From NCBI RefSeq assembly GCF_030408455.1, contig NZ_CP046977.1, forward strand, positions 2,604,001-2,668,000: a DNA stretch of 64,000 nt. The letters run 5' to 3'. The DNA is from Corynebacterium atrinae. Lineage in GTDB: Bacteria > Actinomycetota > Actinomycetes > Mycobacteriales > Mycobacteriaceae. The notes under the pieces were generated by a model. The model worked only from the letters and a program-made list of their open reading frames with translations, searched no databases and had not been told where the DNA came from. The position numbers and the translations under genes are program-made. Shown here in pieces: positions 1-9,877 of this stretch (its first letter is position 1; each line of letters starts with the position of its first letter).

Positions 1-1739
1 ATCGCCTTGGAGCCACCGCTGGTGACCCTCTGGCGATATCGCTAGCCTGTCACGCAGACGCTGAGTTCGTTGAGTTGCCGCTCGACCTTCAGTCCGAGTT
101 GACTACTTTGCTCGGGTTCGAATTGGACGACGAGGCGATAGACGGCAGCGTTGCGCTCACACCACTATCGGGCCCACGCACTTTCTTGCAGGTGAGACCC
201 ATCCCGGCCGCGACTCGGGAGTCACACAACTTATGGCGATCCCTGCTAGCAAGCACAAACCTGCCGATCTTGGTTGCCCTGCTATGCGACTCCCTACTTA
301 CATCCGGTGCCGAGATCGGCGTCGAGCATGCCGCGAGGTCAGTGGCTGCCTACACCGAACTCGGAGCCGACGGCACAGTCGACAACCTCCACCGCGCTCT
401 AGCGATCGCTAGAGCCAACACGATCGCGCGACGTCGGCGGATGCCTGAAGAGGAAGGCATTCGTAAAGAGGCGCTCAGATTCGCTAAATCCGCGATCGGC
501 GATCACATGCCAGACGGAGTGGTCTCTCGGGTGGCGATTCCGCTCTCGGCTGGCCCCGCAACCTACTCGATGGCGAACGACGAACGTGCACAGGTACGGG
601 CTGTCCTGGATCAGGCTGCGACGGAGTATCAAGACCCCTCGACTGCCGATTGGATAGCAGACTGCCGGCGCAGTCTCGCGACGACTGATTCCGAGCGACT
701 GGAAGCGACACGCCAGCAAGTTGACATATATCTGACCACGGCGGAATTGGAGGAAGTAGGTTTCCGGCGAATGCACTGGGCCTCCGCAGCGGCCGACGTT
801 GCCAGTCGCTACGGCGACACAGAATCGCGCGACAGAGCCGTCAAGATTATGCAGTCCGTGCCTCCAGAGTCGATGGGATGGCAATCCCACGAGGCAACCC
901 TCATCGTGCCGACCAGCGCCTTCCGCAGCCACGTGCGGCGATACAAGCTGGCTGCCGACTGGCGCTACGCGCTGCGGATCTTTCTGGCATCGACATCCCC
1001 AGCGGGCAGCCACGCCGAGAACGTTGCAACTTCTAAGGCATCGTCAGCAGGCAGCATCCGGCGTCTGGTTTCGCGCATAGCATTCGGATCCCACGGTCTA
1101 CCAGAACGAAGCGACGGTGACTTCGATGAGGAAGAGCTTGTGCGAACGGAGCAATTTGCGATCGGTATCCACGGGATACTACTCAATCTGGAGTTGACCG
1201 AAATTGAGCGAAGGTTTGGACGGCCTGCGGAGTCAGAGATTGCTTCCTGGATGTGCGCAACCTTTGGCGGTGACCCCACTCATGCGTCTCAATTCGCCCA
1301 CTCTCTCCACCTGCACTGGCGCGGGGAGCCGTCGGATAGTGCGCGTCTCGCTATCCCGCTGATCGAAGCAGGAGCGCGACGCCTACTCCTGCTGCTCGAT
1401 GAACCGATCTACAGGCTCGAGCGGGGGGCATCACCTGGCAGGTTCCCAGCCATGGATTTCTACGTAGACAAACTTGAAGGGCTGAACCTAGACGTGGACT
1501 GGGTCCGCGCGTTGCGAACAACGCTCCTAAACCCCGGCATGAACTTACGCAACATGTCGGCTCACGGATTCAAGTTTAACTTCGTCTCTTCCGAGTCCGC
1601 AGTCCTATTGCGTCTGGCGGGCTTGTTCTGCGCATTGCCGATCAAACAAGAAAGCGAATCTGACCGTGAAATGCTGAAGCGCCCCACTGAAGGAGCGCGT
1701 CGAACCTTGCGGCGTCGACTTTCTTGGACTTGGCGCTAG
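1..1739 (+). CDS. Hypothetical protein, DUF4209-like C-terminus (5' end outside window)
   Basis: The frame is open from position 3 to the TAG at 1737-1739 (at least 578 residues). A TTG at 75 could serve as a start, but the codons before it read as ordinary protein (GATAGDPLAISL...), so the true start probably lies upstream of the window. The protein is soluble-looking, without signal peptide or membrane segments. Near the C-terminus the stretch LLNPGMNLRNMSAHGF resembles the NLRNxxAHG motif of DUF4209-type proteins, often found in accessory regions; the match is by eye. Codon choice (ATA, CTA, TTA, AGA) is looser than in the GC-rich core genes that follow, suggesting acquired DNA. Function unknown. 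Confidence 0.6.
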   Translation, partial: RLGATAGDPLAISLACHADAEFVELPLDLQSELTTLLGFELDDEAIDGSVALTPLSGPRTFLQVRPIPAATRESHNLWRSLLASTNLPILVALLCDSLLTSGAEIGVEHAARSVAAYTELGADGTVDNLHRALAIARANTIARRRRMPEEEGIRKEALRFAKSAIGDHMPDGVVSRVAIPLSAGPATYSMANDERAQVRAVLDQAATEYQDPSTADWIADCRRSLATTDSERLEATRQQVDIYLTTAELEEVGFRRMHWASAAADVASRYGDTESRDRAVKIMQSVPPESMGWQSHEATLIVPTSAFRSHVRRYKLAADWRYALRIFLASTSPAGSHAENVATSKASSAGSIRRLVSRIAFGSHGLPERSDGDFDEEELVRTEQFAIGIHGILLNLELTEIERRFGRPAESEIASWMCATFGGDPTHASQFAHSLHLHWRGEPSDSARLAIPLIEAGARRLLLLLDEPIYRLERGASPGRFPAMDFYVDKLEGLNLDVDWVRALRTTLLNPGMNLRNMSAHGFKFNFVSSESAVLLRLAGLFCALPIKQESESDREMLKRPTEGARRTLRRRLSWTWR

Positions 1740-1950
1740 CTCCCGCGCCAGGCGAGAGCTGCACCGTTCACTCTTGCTCTGTCCAGCGGCGTTGGGGAAG
1801 GCATTGACCTATTCGACGGCCGATTCGAGATTCCAGTGACCTACGTGGAGGTCAAACAGTGGTCGACTTTCACTAATGAGGTGCCCAAACCCTGTTTTCT
1901 GCTCCCACTACAGTCAGGACCAAAACCGCCTACGCACAGCCGCAAACCAA
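1740..1950. other. Intergenic DNA with possible gene remnant
   Basis: No start-to-stop gene is supported here. Directly after the TAG at 1737-1739 the same frame stays open to the TAA at 1986-1988 and yields protein-like text (for example GEGIDLFDGRFEIPVTYVEV) without a start codon or ribosome site. It may be the tail of a decayed gene or of a longer version of the upstream gene. Weak evidence. Confidence 0.25.
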
Positions 1951-1987
1951 AAGACCTGACCCACAAAATCCCGCAGGTCAGGCCTTA
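1946..1987 (-). terminator. Rho-independent terminator of ldh
   Basis: On the minus strand AAGGCCTGACC (1987-1977) pairs with GGTCAGGTCTT (1962-1952) with one mismatch around a 14-nt loop, followed by TTTTGGTTT. It lies 20 bases beyond the ldh stop codon. Confidence 0.75.
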
Positions 1988-2006
1988 AGGCCACAAGGCA
2001 AAGCTC

Positions 2007-3026
<1,020 letters not shown>

Positions 3027-3123
3027 CTATTATCTCCCTTTTTGTCCGTTTGTGCACCACCTTTTCGGCTACATTCCCGCCCAGGGGCTGCGAGACGGGC
3101 GTTCCTCTGCCAGACTTAACACC

Positions 3124-4956
3124 ATGGGCTCAACCCGCTCCTTCCTGCTCAGAGGCCTTGCCCGGGGTGCCGTCGGGGCACTCAAGGGCACCGCTTTTGC
3201 GCTCGCGGTGGTAGCCGATATCACACCTGGCCTGCGGATGACTAAGCGTCGTCACTTCTCTGAGCGGCTGCTGCCCGGGATTGTGGGCGCGGAGATCGCG
3301 ACGTGGTGGGCGGTGTCTCCCTCCCTGCTCCCGAGGCCGTGGTGGGCCATCGCCGCCAATGTGGCCGTGTGTCAGGGCGTGGGGCATGCCATCGGCACCG
3401 GTGCGGCGTGGACCATGTCGAAGGCGTTCGACCGGGCCGGGCACCGCCCGCAACGACTCATTACCTTAGCTACCTTGCACGCCGGTCACCTCGCCATCGC
3501 CTCGATCACGGTGGCGGCCGCCGCGCTCAGTTTGAGGCGGCAGGATCAACAATCCCAGCTCGTCGGCCTCGGGCACCTGCGTGGGGCAAAGCAGGCGGCC
3601 GTGGGGGCGGCGGTGGGAACGGCCGGGTACGGCGCCCTCCTCCTGCTGGGGGAGGCCGCCCAGCTCAGCGTCGATCGTCTGGGGCGCCGGCTCTCCCGGA
3701 TCATGCCGCCGTGGCTGGGGTGGCCGCTGGCGACGATGGGCGTGGCGGGCGCCGCCTTCATCCTCAGCGACCGCCTCCTTATGCGGCGCATCATCGCCCG
3801 CTTGGCACGGCGGGCCGCTCACCTCAACCAGGCGGTGTTCCCGGGAGTCGCAATGCCGTGGGAGCCGGAGCGTTCAGGAAGCCCCTGGTCGCGGGAGAAT
3901 TGGACCCGGGTGGGCGCCCAAGGCAGAGCCGTTTTAGCTCTCGGACCCCGCGCCCGGGACATCGCGAAGGTCACGGGGCTGGAGGAGGTCCACGAGCCCA
4001 TCCGAATCTTCGTTGGCCTCGTCCCGGGGCGCTCCTTCGCTTCCGCTACGCAACAAGTCCTGGCCGAGATGGACCGCACGGGGGCCTTTCGGCGCGACAC
4101 CCTCGTCATCCAAACGTCGACCGGTACGGGGTGGATCACCGACTGGTCGGTCGACGCCGTGGAATTTCTCACCGGCGGCAATTGCGCCACCATGTCCATG
4201 CAGTACTCCTACCTTCCCTCGGCAGTGTCCTATTACCTCGACCGTGATACCCCGGTGCGCGCCAGCCGCATCCTCGTGGCCGCGGTCCTCTCCCGCTTGG
4301 AGCAGATGGATCCGGACGATCGTCCCAAGCTGTACGTCGCCGGGGAATCCTTGGGCGCCTACGGGATGGTCACCGCGTTCGAGGACCTTGAGGATCTGCT
4401 CACTCGGGTCGATGGTGCCGTGTTTTCCGGGGCACCCCGCTTCACCCGGCTGACCCAGGAGCTCACCGCCACCCGGGATGCCGGCTCCCCTGAGCGGCTT
4501 CCCATCGTGGATGGCGGTAAGCACGTCCGATTTACTGCTCACGAAAGCCACCTGACAAGGGACTTTAATGGGTTGGAGTATCGCAATGATTGGTTAAAGC
4601 CAAAAATCATCTTTGCCCAACATGCGTCTGATCCCATCGTCTGGTGGGATATTCCGCTGATCTGGCGCCGACCCGCCTGGCTCACCGAGCCGGGCACGCG
4701 TGGTCGGCCGGCCCCGCGCGCCCAACGCCTCGACGTGGTCACCGGTATCCGCTGGATTCCTTTCATTACGTCCTGGCAGATCGGGCTGGATCAGCTGACG
4801 TCGAATGCCACCGCCGGGGGCCATGGACACAACTATCACGAGGAAATGCTGTGGTACTGGGACGCGGTGCTGGGCGCGGACGCCGCCGTGCGCCTGGCCC
4901 CCTCTCTCGCCGCGAAAGCGGCGGAGTTTATCCGTCGGGATTCCGTCATACGGTGA
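3124..4956 (+). CDS. Membrane-anchored alpha/beta-hydrolase family protein
   Basis: 610 residues from the ATG at 3124. The frame is open further up, but that part overlaps the ldh promoter and start. The N-terminal third is hydrophobic with several membrane segments, as in the Abhydrolase_9 N-terminal family. The C-terminal half is the matching alpha/beta-hydrolase domain: a serine elbow in YVAGESLGAYG and a conserved-looking block TSTGTGWITDWSVDAVEFL. Members are common in mycolic-acid bacteria; substrate unknown, probably a lipid or envelope ester. The stop codon overlaps the convergent phoD stop by 11 bases, so neither gene has a separate terminator. Confidence 0.8.
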   Translation: MGSTRSFLLRGLARGAVGALKGTAFALAVVADITPGLRMTKRRHFSERLLPGIVGAEIATWWAVSPSLLPRPWWAIAANVAVCQGVGHAIGTGAAWTMSKAFDRAGHRPQRLITLATLHAGHLAIASITVAAAALSLRRQDQQSQLVGLGHLRGAKQAAVGAAVGTAGYGALLLLGEAAQLSVDRLGRRLSRIMPPWLGWPLATMGVAGAAFILSDRLLMRRIIARLARRAAHLNQAVFPGVAMPWEPERSGSPWSRENWTRVGAQGRAVLALGPRARDIAKVTGLEEVHEPIRIFVGLVPGRSFASATQQVLAEMDRTGAFRRDTLVIQTSTGTGWITDWSVDAVEFLTGGNCATMSMQYSYLPSAVSYYLDRDTPVRASRILVAAVLSRLEQMDPDDRPKLYVAGESLGAYGMVTAFEDLEDLLTRVDGAVFSGAPRFTRLTQELTATRDAGSPERLPIVDGGKHVRFTAHESHLTRDFNGLEYRNDWLKPKIIFAQHASDPIVWWDIPLIWRRPAWLTEPGTRGRPAPRAQRLDVVTGIRWIPFITSWQIGLDQLTSNATAGGHGHNYHEEMLWYWDAVLGADAAVRLAPSLAAKAAEFIRRDSVIR

Positions 4957-6583
4957 GCTGCGCGCCGTCGTAAAGCATTGTGTGAGCGGTGGATACTCCG
5001 GAACCGGCGACAGTCACATCGGACACTCGTTGCCATGACATCTCGACCGCATCATGGTGGATAAGGAGAGTGGAGTAGCCGTGCGCGTCCAGGTCGACGT
5101 GGGCGATGTGCGGATTGTGCGCCCGCACGTGGGTCTCCGCGACCAGGGAGGTGGCGCTGTCGACCGGCAGCCGCAGCAGGTCATCCACGTTGGCGGCAGT
5201 CACGGAAGAACAGACGAGTTCCGCCGCGACCACCCGATCACCTGCCCAGATGTGGTTGGCCCACTCCGAGTGAATATCGCCGGTGAGAAACACCGTCCGG
5301 CCATGGGCGTGCGTCCGCGCCAGCTGATCCAGTAGGCGCTGGCGGTCAGCCTGGTAGCCATCCCACTGGTCCACGTTGATGGTCGTGCCCGCCAGATCGA
5401 CACCGATCATGGACAGCAGCTGCGTTTTCACCTCCTGCGCGATGTTGATGAGATCGAGCGGGGCCATCATCACCGAGGTCCCGATGAGGTTCCACCGCGT
5501 GGAGGCAGTGGCCAGCCGCGCCGAGAGCCAGCGGAACTGCTCGGAGCCCATGATCGTGCGATCCTCGCCGCGCGACAGCGGATTGTGCAGGCCAGGGGCA
5601 CTGCGATAGGAACGCAGGTCCAGCATGTGCAGCTCCGCGAGGGTGCCGTAGCGCAGAGTGCGATAGATATGCCCACCACGCGAGGGGGAGGTGCCGCGGA
5701 CCGGCAACCATTCGAGGTAAGCCTGCATCGCGTGGTCCCGGCGCGCCGCCCAATCGCCGTGCGCCCCGGTGTGTTCACTGGCCCCACCCGCCCAGGCATT
5801 GTTGGCGATCTCATGATCATCCCAGGTCACCACCCACGGCAGCGCGGCGTGCGCGGCCTGCAGGTCGGGGTCGAGGCGGTAGTGGCCGTAGCGCGAGCGG
5901 TAGTCCGGCAGGGCGGTTAACTCCCACGTCGGCACGTGCGGGCGCACCACCCCGTCCTTACCGGCGTACTCCCCCGAGGCGTATTCATACAGGTAGTCCC
6001 CCATGTGCACTGCCACATCGATCTCCCCGGCGTGGGCGCGGCGGGCGATGTCGGCATAGGCCTGGAAGTACCCGGCTTCGTAGTTCGCGCAGGAGCACAC
6101 GGCCAGGCGCCATTGCCCCGGGTTCGTGTCGTCGCTTGGGTGCGTCAGCGTCCGCCCCACCGGCGACACCTGCCCGGCCAGCGGCCCGTCGAGGATGGTG
6201 AACCGGTAGAAGTAGGTGGTTGCGGGGTTTAGGTGGAAAGGGTCGACGTGAACGGTGTGATCGGTGGCAGCCGTAGCAAGCGTCGTTTCGCCCCGCTCCA
6301 CCACCCGAAAGTCCTCCCAACGGGAGATCTCCCACCCCACCTGCACGGCCGGCCCGATGCCCGCCCCGGGCACGGCCTCCGGCGACGGGGTCACCCGCGT
6401 CCATAAGATCACCGACGTCGGCAGTGGGTCACCCGATGCCACTCCGTGCAGGAACGCCCGATGCTCGCTCGCCGTGGACACCCCCGGCACTGCCATCACT
6501 GCCCCAGCCAAGAGGGTGCCCTGCAGCAGCCCTCGCCGGGTAAGTTGTCGCTGTCCGCGCTGATCATTGGTAGTCACGGCCAC
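4946..6583 (-). CDS. phoD: Alkaline phosphatase D family protein (Tat-exported)
   Basis: 545 residues with a Tat signal peptide: twin arginines in LTRRGLLQG, a hydrophobic stretch and an AxA-like region ending near STASEH. The PhoD N-terminal domain follows (HGVASGDPLPTSVILWTRVTP is its hallmark), then the metallophosphatase core with DVAVHMGDYLYEY, VTWDDHEIANNAW and FLTGDIHSEWANH, which hold metal-binding Asp, Asn and His residues. These enzymes are Ca/Fe-dependent phosphodiesterases or monoesterases releasing phosphate outside the cell. The start is GTG (6581-6583), with another GTG two codons on. No PhoB-type box was recognised. Convergent with the hydrolase gene. Confidence 0.9.
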   Translation of the reverse strand: MAVTTNDQRGQRQLTRRGLLQGTLLAGAVMAVPGVSTASEHRAFLHGVASGDPLPTSVILWTRVTPSPEAVPGAGIGPAVQVGWEISRWEDFRVVERGETTLATAATDHTVHVDPFHLNPATTYFYRFTILDGPLAGQVSPVGRTLTHPSDDTNPGQWRLAVCSCANYEAGYFQAYADIARRAHAGEIDVAVHMGDYLYEYASGEYAGKDGVVRPHVPTWELTALPDYRSRYGHYRLDPDLQAAHAALPWVVTWDDHEIANNAWAGGASEHTGAHGDWAARRDHAMQAYLEWLPVRGTSPSRGGHIYRTLRYGTLAELHMLDLRSYRSAPGLHNPLSRGEDRTIMGSEQFRWLSARLATASTRWNLIGTSVMMAPLDLINIAQEVKTQLLSMIGVDLAGTTINVDQWDGYQADRQRLLDQLARTHAHGRTVFLTGDIHSEWANHIWAGDRVVAAELVCSSVTAANVDDLLRLPVDSATSLVAETHVRAHNPHIAHVDLDAHGYSTLLIHHDAVEMSWQRVSDVTVAGSGVSTAHTMLYDGAQLTV

Positions 6584-6670
6584 ATTGTGACCCGCCCGGC
6601 GGCGGAACGAGCCCTACATGAAGGACATCTCATGCCCGCTTCACATAGGTGCCGCCTACACTAAAGCCCC

Positions 6671-7354
6671 ATGTATCGCGCCGTGCTTTTCGATCTCGAC
6701 GGCACCCTCGTCGATCACGCCTCCGCCGCCCGCCTCGGCGTCGACGAGTGGTGCCGGGAACTGGGCCTGCCCACCGGCCAGTGGTCCCGCTGGTCCTATA
6801 TAGAGAAGAAGTGGTTCACGCGTTTCGAAAACGGCGAGGTAAGCCACGTCGGCCAACGAGTCGAGCGCTGCAAGGAGTTCCTCGGCCGCCCGTCCCTCTC
6901 CGATGAGGAAGCACTCGAGCTGTACGAAGGCTATCTGCGCGTCTATCGCTCCAGCTGGCGCGCCTACGACGACGCCCGGCCCGCGCTCACCGATTCCCTC
7001 GCCGCCGGACTGCGCGTGGGCATCCTCACCAACGGAGCGGAGAAACTACAGCGCGCCAAACTCGAACGCACCGGACTGCTTATCGACGCCGTCCTCCTCC
7101 TCGCCACCGTCGAACTCGGCGCACCCAAACCGCAACCGGCGGCTTACGCCGCCGCCCTTTCTCGCCTAGGTGCCAGCGCCGAAGACACCCTCATGGTTGG
7201 TGATTCCTGGACCAACGATGTCGCCGGTCCCCGCGCCGCCGGCATGGATGCTGTCTTGTTGCAGCGCGCGGACCAACCGCGTGACCCGGCCGCACCGGCG
7301 GATGAGAGGGTCATGTCGTCGCTGACGGGCGTGGTCGACCTACTCCGGGCCTAA
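6671..7354 (+). CDS. HAD-superfamily hydrolase
   Basis: 227-residue cytosolic phosphatase-like protein. All four HAD motifs are visible: LFDLDGTLVDH with the nucleophile Asp near the N-terminus, ILTNGAE (motif II Thr), the lysine in GAPKPQPAAY, and MVGDSWTNDVAG with the metal-binding aspartates. The cap domain lies between motifs I and II, as in phosphoglycolate phosphatase or YjjG-like nucleotidases. The substrate cannot be predicted. It sits alone between phoD (divergent) and msrA (convergent, five bases between stops). Confidence 0.85.
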   Translation: MYRAVLFDLDGTLVDHASAARLGVDEWCRELGLPTGQWSRWSYIEKKWFTRFENGEVSHVGQRVERCKEFLGRPSLSDEEALELYEGYLRVYRSSWRAYDDARPALTDSLAAGLRVGILTNGAEKLQRAKLERTGLLIDAVLLLATVELGAPKPQPAAYAAALSRLGASAEDTLMVGDSWTNDVAGPRAAGMDAVLLQRADQPRDPAAPADERVMSSLTGVVDLLRA

Positions 7355-7359
7355 AGCCC

Positions 7360-8031
7360 CTAGTCCGGAATGCGGCAGGCCACACCAGTGGAGTGGTGCG
7401 GGCAGTAGCCGTTGGGCACCTTGTGCAGGTACTGCTGGTGCTCATCCTCGGCCAGGTAGTAGGCACCGGAGGCGGTCTCTGCGAGGGTCTTTACCTCGGT
7501 GGTGACCTCGCCGAAACCGTGGCCAGCCAGCTGTTCAGCATAGGAATCCACGATCGCCTGGATCTCCTGCTTCTCCTCCTCCGCGTGCTCACCCGTGGTG
7601 TAGAAGGCCGAACGGTACTGCGTGCCCACGTCATTGCCTTGGCGCATGCCTTGGGTCGGGTCGTGGGCCTCCAAAGCGGCCACCACGATGTCCTTGAGGG
7701 AGATCACGGCCGGGTTGTAGACCACTTCCACTACCTCGGCGTGGTTGGTGCGGCCTGAGCAGACTTCCCGGTAGGTGGGGTTGATCGTGGCGCCTCCGGC
7801 GTAACCCACCGAGGTTGACTCCACCCCTTCCATCTCCCAGTAGATCTTTTCCACGCCCCAGAAGCAGCCGATACCGATGTAGAGCACGCGCTGGTCCTCG
7901 CGCCAGGGGCCGGTGATGGGGGTGCCCAGGACGGCATGCGGGCGCGGGTGAGGCAGAACTGGGGCCCGGCCGCCCTTGAGAGCTTCGCTAGTAGGGACAA
8001 GTTCGGGAGTGCGTTGAAACATCCATGCCAT
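7360..8031 (-). CDS. msrA: Peptide-methionine (S)-S-oxide reductase MsrA
   Basis: 223 residues. It reduces the S-epimer of methionine sulfoxide in proteins, using thioredoxin. The catalytic cysteine is in GCFWGVEKIYWEMEGV, followed by SVGYAGG and the downstream YREVCSGRTNHAEVVEVVYNP block typical of the family. An N-terminal extension of about 45 residues precedes the core, as in other actinobacterial MsrA proteins. A second in-frame ATG three codons in is an alternative start. Divergent from sodA across about 130 bases, pairing two oxidative-damage genes. Confidence 0.93.
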   Translation of the reverse strand: MAWMFQRTPELVPTSEALKGGRAPVLPHPRPHAVLGTPITGPWREDQRVLYIGIGCFWGVEKIYWEMEGVESTSVGYAGGATINPTYREVCSGRTNHAEVVEVVYNPAVISLKDIVVAALEAHDPTQGMRQGNDVGTQYRSAFYTTGEHAEEEKQEIQAIVDSYAEQLAGHGFGEVTTEVKTLAETASGAYYLAEDEHQQYLHKVPNGYCPHHSTGVACRIPD

Positions 8032-8076
8032 GCGCCCACCCTAGTACCACGTGAGAGCATTTTGGGAACACAATCG

Positions 8077-8104
8077 TTGCCAATTTCTCGAATATGCCTA
8101 TCAT
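8077..8104 (+). promoter_or_regulatory. Probable sodA promoter
   Basis: TTGCCA (8077-8082), 16-base spacer, TATCAT (8099-8104), followed by a leader of about 55 bases with AAAGGACTGAAGAG upstream of the sodA ATG. Seen by eye only. Confidence 0.45.
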
Positions 8105-8159
8105 GGGGAACAGCGCGCCGCTTGACGGTGCGACGTCTACGAAAGGACTGAAGAGAAAA

Positions 8160-8759
8160 ATGGCTGTCTACGAACTTCCCGAGCTCGATTACGCATACGA
8201 CGCTCTCGAGCCCCACATTGCCGCCGAGATCATGGAGCTGCACCACTCCAAGCACCACCAGAACTACGTCAATGGTGCTAACGCCGCCCTGGAGAAGCTT
8301 GCCGACGCCCGCGAGAACGGCTACATCGGCGTCGCCGCCGCCGCACTCTCCAAGGACCTCGCCTTCAACCTGGGTGGACACACCAACCACTCCATCTTCT
8401 GGAAGAACCTTTCCCCCAACGGTGGCGGCGAGCCGACCGGCGAGCTCGCTGAGGCCATCGTCCGCGACTTTGGTTCCTTCGACGCTTTCAAGGAGCACTT
8501 CAACGCGGCAGCTCTGGGCCTGCAGGGCTCTGGCTGGGCCGTGCTTGGTTATGACCACGTCGCTGACCGCCTCGTCATCGAGCAGCTCACCGACCAGCAG
8601 GGCAACATCTCCATCAACCTGACCCCGCTGCTCATGCTCGACATGTGGGAGCACGCCTTCTACCTGCAGTACAAGAACGTCAAGGCCGATTACGTCAAGG
8701 CCGTGTGGAACGTCTTCAACTGGGACGACGTCGCACAGCGTTACGCTTCCGCCAAGTAA
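8160..8759 (+). CDS. sodA: Superoxide dismutase (Mn type)
   Basis: 199 residues from the ATG at 8160; the longer frame upstream lies in the promoter and leader. It dismutates superoxide in the cytosol. Metal ligands are visible: the first His in [14 protein letters not shown], the second in [13 protein letters not shown], and Asp and His in [11 protein letters not shown]. The glycine-rich region [11 protein letters not shown] and the later residues fit the Mn/Fe family; Mn is likely from the corynebacterial precedent. A strong terminator follows directly. Confidence 0.95.
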   Translation: MAVYELPELDYAYDALEPHIAAEIMELHHSKHHQNYVNGANAALEKLADARENGYIGVAAAALSKDLAFNLGGHTNHSIFWKNLSPNGGGEPTGELAEAIVRDFGSFDAFKEHFNAAALGLQGSGWAVLGYDHVADRLVIEQLTDQQGNISINLTPLLMLDMWEHAFYLQYKNVKADYVKAVWNVFNWDDVAQRYASAK

Positions 8760-8782
8760 TTCCCCCTAGCTAGTACCTGACG

Positions 8783-8814
8783 AGCCGCCGGACCAAGTGT
8801 CCGGCGGCTTTTTG
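8783..8814 (+). terminator. Rho-independent terminator of sodA
   Basis: Perfect 11-bp stem AGCCGCCGGAC / GTCCGGCGGCT around a CAAGT loop, followed by TTTTT. Confidence 0.9.
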
Positions 8815-8927
8815 GCCCACTGCATTGGCAAAACCGGCACTTCCTAACAACTTGGCGGTTTTGGAAGAGGAATTGACCCCGGAGTTGTTAGATAGAGCGG
8901 GTTTCGAGTTCCCGACACCTCAGCCCC

Positions 8928-9815
8928 TTAACCCACGATGAACTCCCGGAAGCGATCGACCGGCGGCGCCTCCGAGGCCCCGGCGCGCCACACCAACCCC
9001 AGTTCCCGGTGGGCGGGCGGGTCGAGGGGGCGCAGAACGATGCCGCGGGGCGCGAGGTAGGGATCATCGAGCGGCAGGAGGGCGACTCCGAGGCCAGCGG
9101 AGACGAGGCCCGCGACTGTCGTCAGCTCCATCGATTCGAAGACGAGGCGCGGGTGGAAGCCCGCTTCTTCGGTGACGCGGTCGAGCAGCAGCCGGGTGCC
9201 GTAGCCGGGGAGCATGCCGACGAAGCCTTCGTCGCGGGCGTCGCGAATGTCGATGGGCACGGGGCCCGGTAGGGCTAGGGGGTGGTCCTCGGGGACGGCT
9301 AGTGCCAGGCGCTGGACGCGGAGTTGGTGCCAGCCGATCTCGGTGCCCACCTCGGGTGGGCGGGGTCCGACGAGGGCGAGGTCGGCGGCGTCGATAAGCA
9401 CTCTGTCCACGAGTTCGCGGGCAGCACCCTGGTGGAGGCGGATGTCGACGTGGGGGTGGAGCGCCCGGTAGTCGCGGAGGAGGTCGGGGACCATCCAGGT
9501 GCCGAGCGAGTGCATGAAGTCGAGGCGGACGGTGCCGTGGTCGGGGTCCATGAGGCGGCCGACTTTGGCGGTGCCGTCCGCGAGCTCGGCGACGATGGTG
9601 CGCGCGTGGGGTAGGAAGGCGCGGCCGCGAGCGTTGAGGGCGATGCGGCGGCCGGAGCGGTCGAAGAGGTCGGCGCCGATGGCCCGTTCGAGGCGCTGGA
9701 TGCGGCGCGTGAGAGTGGGCTGGGACACATCGAGGACCTCGGAGGCTTCGGTGAGGTGCCCGGATTCCGCGACGGCTAGCAGTCCCTGCAGGTCAGAGAG
9801 GGAGAAGTCACTCAT
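8928..9815 (-). CDS. LysR-family transcriptional regulator
   Basis: 295 residues, standard length. N-terminal winged helix-turn-helix (residues 5-60: LTEASEVLDVSQPTLTRRIQ, then LERAIGADLFDRSGRR) and a C-terminal effector-binding domain with the usual LALAVPEDHPLA-type stretch. Divergent from an MFS transporter with 62 bases between starts, the classic arrangement for a LysR regulator controlling its neighbour. The effector is unknown. The shared gap must hold both promoters and the T-N11-A type site. Confidence 0.9.
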   Translation of the reverse strand: MSDFSLSDLQGLLAVAESGHLTEASEVLDVSQPTLTRRIQRLERAIGADLFDRSGRRIALNARGRAFLPHARTIVAELADGTAKVGRLMDPDHGTVRLDFMHSLGTWMVPDLLRDYRALHPHVDIRLHQGAARELVDRVLIDAADLALVGPRPPEVGTEIGWHQLRVQRLALAVPEDHPLALPGPVPIDIRDARDEGFVGMLPGYGTRLLLDRVTEEAGFHPRLVFESMELTTVAGLVSAGLGVALLPLDDPYLAPRGIVLRPLDPPAHRELGLVWRAGASEAPPVDRFREFIVG

Positions 9816-9877
9816 GCGCCTATCGTATCGAACTACTCAATTCCGTACATTTTACACATGCCCCCTGCTCGGCCACC

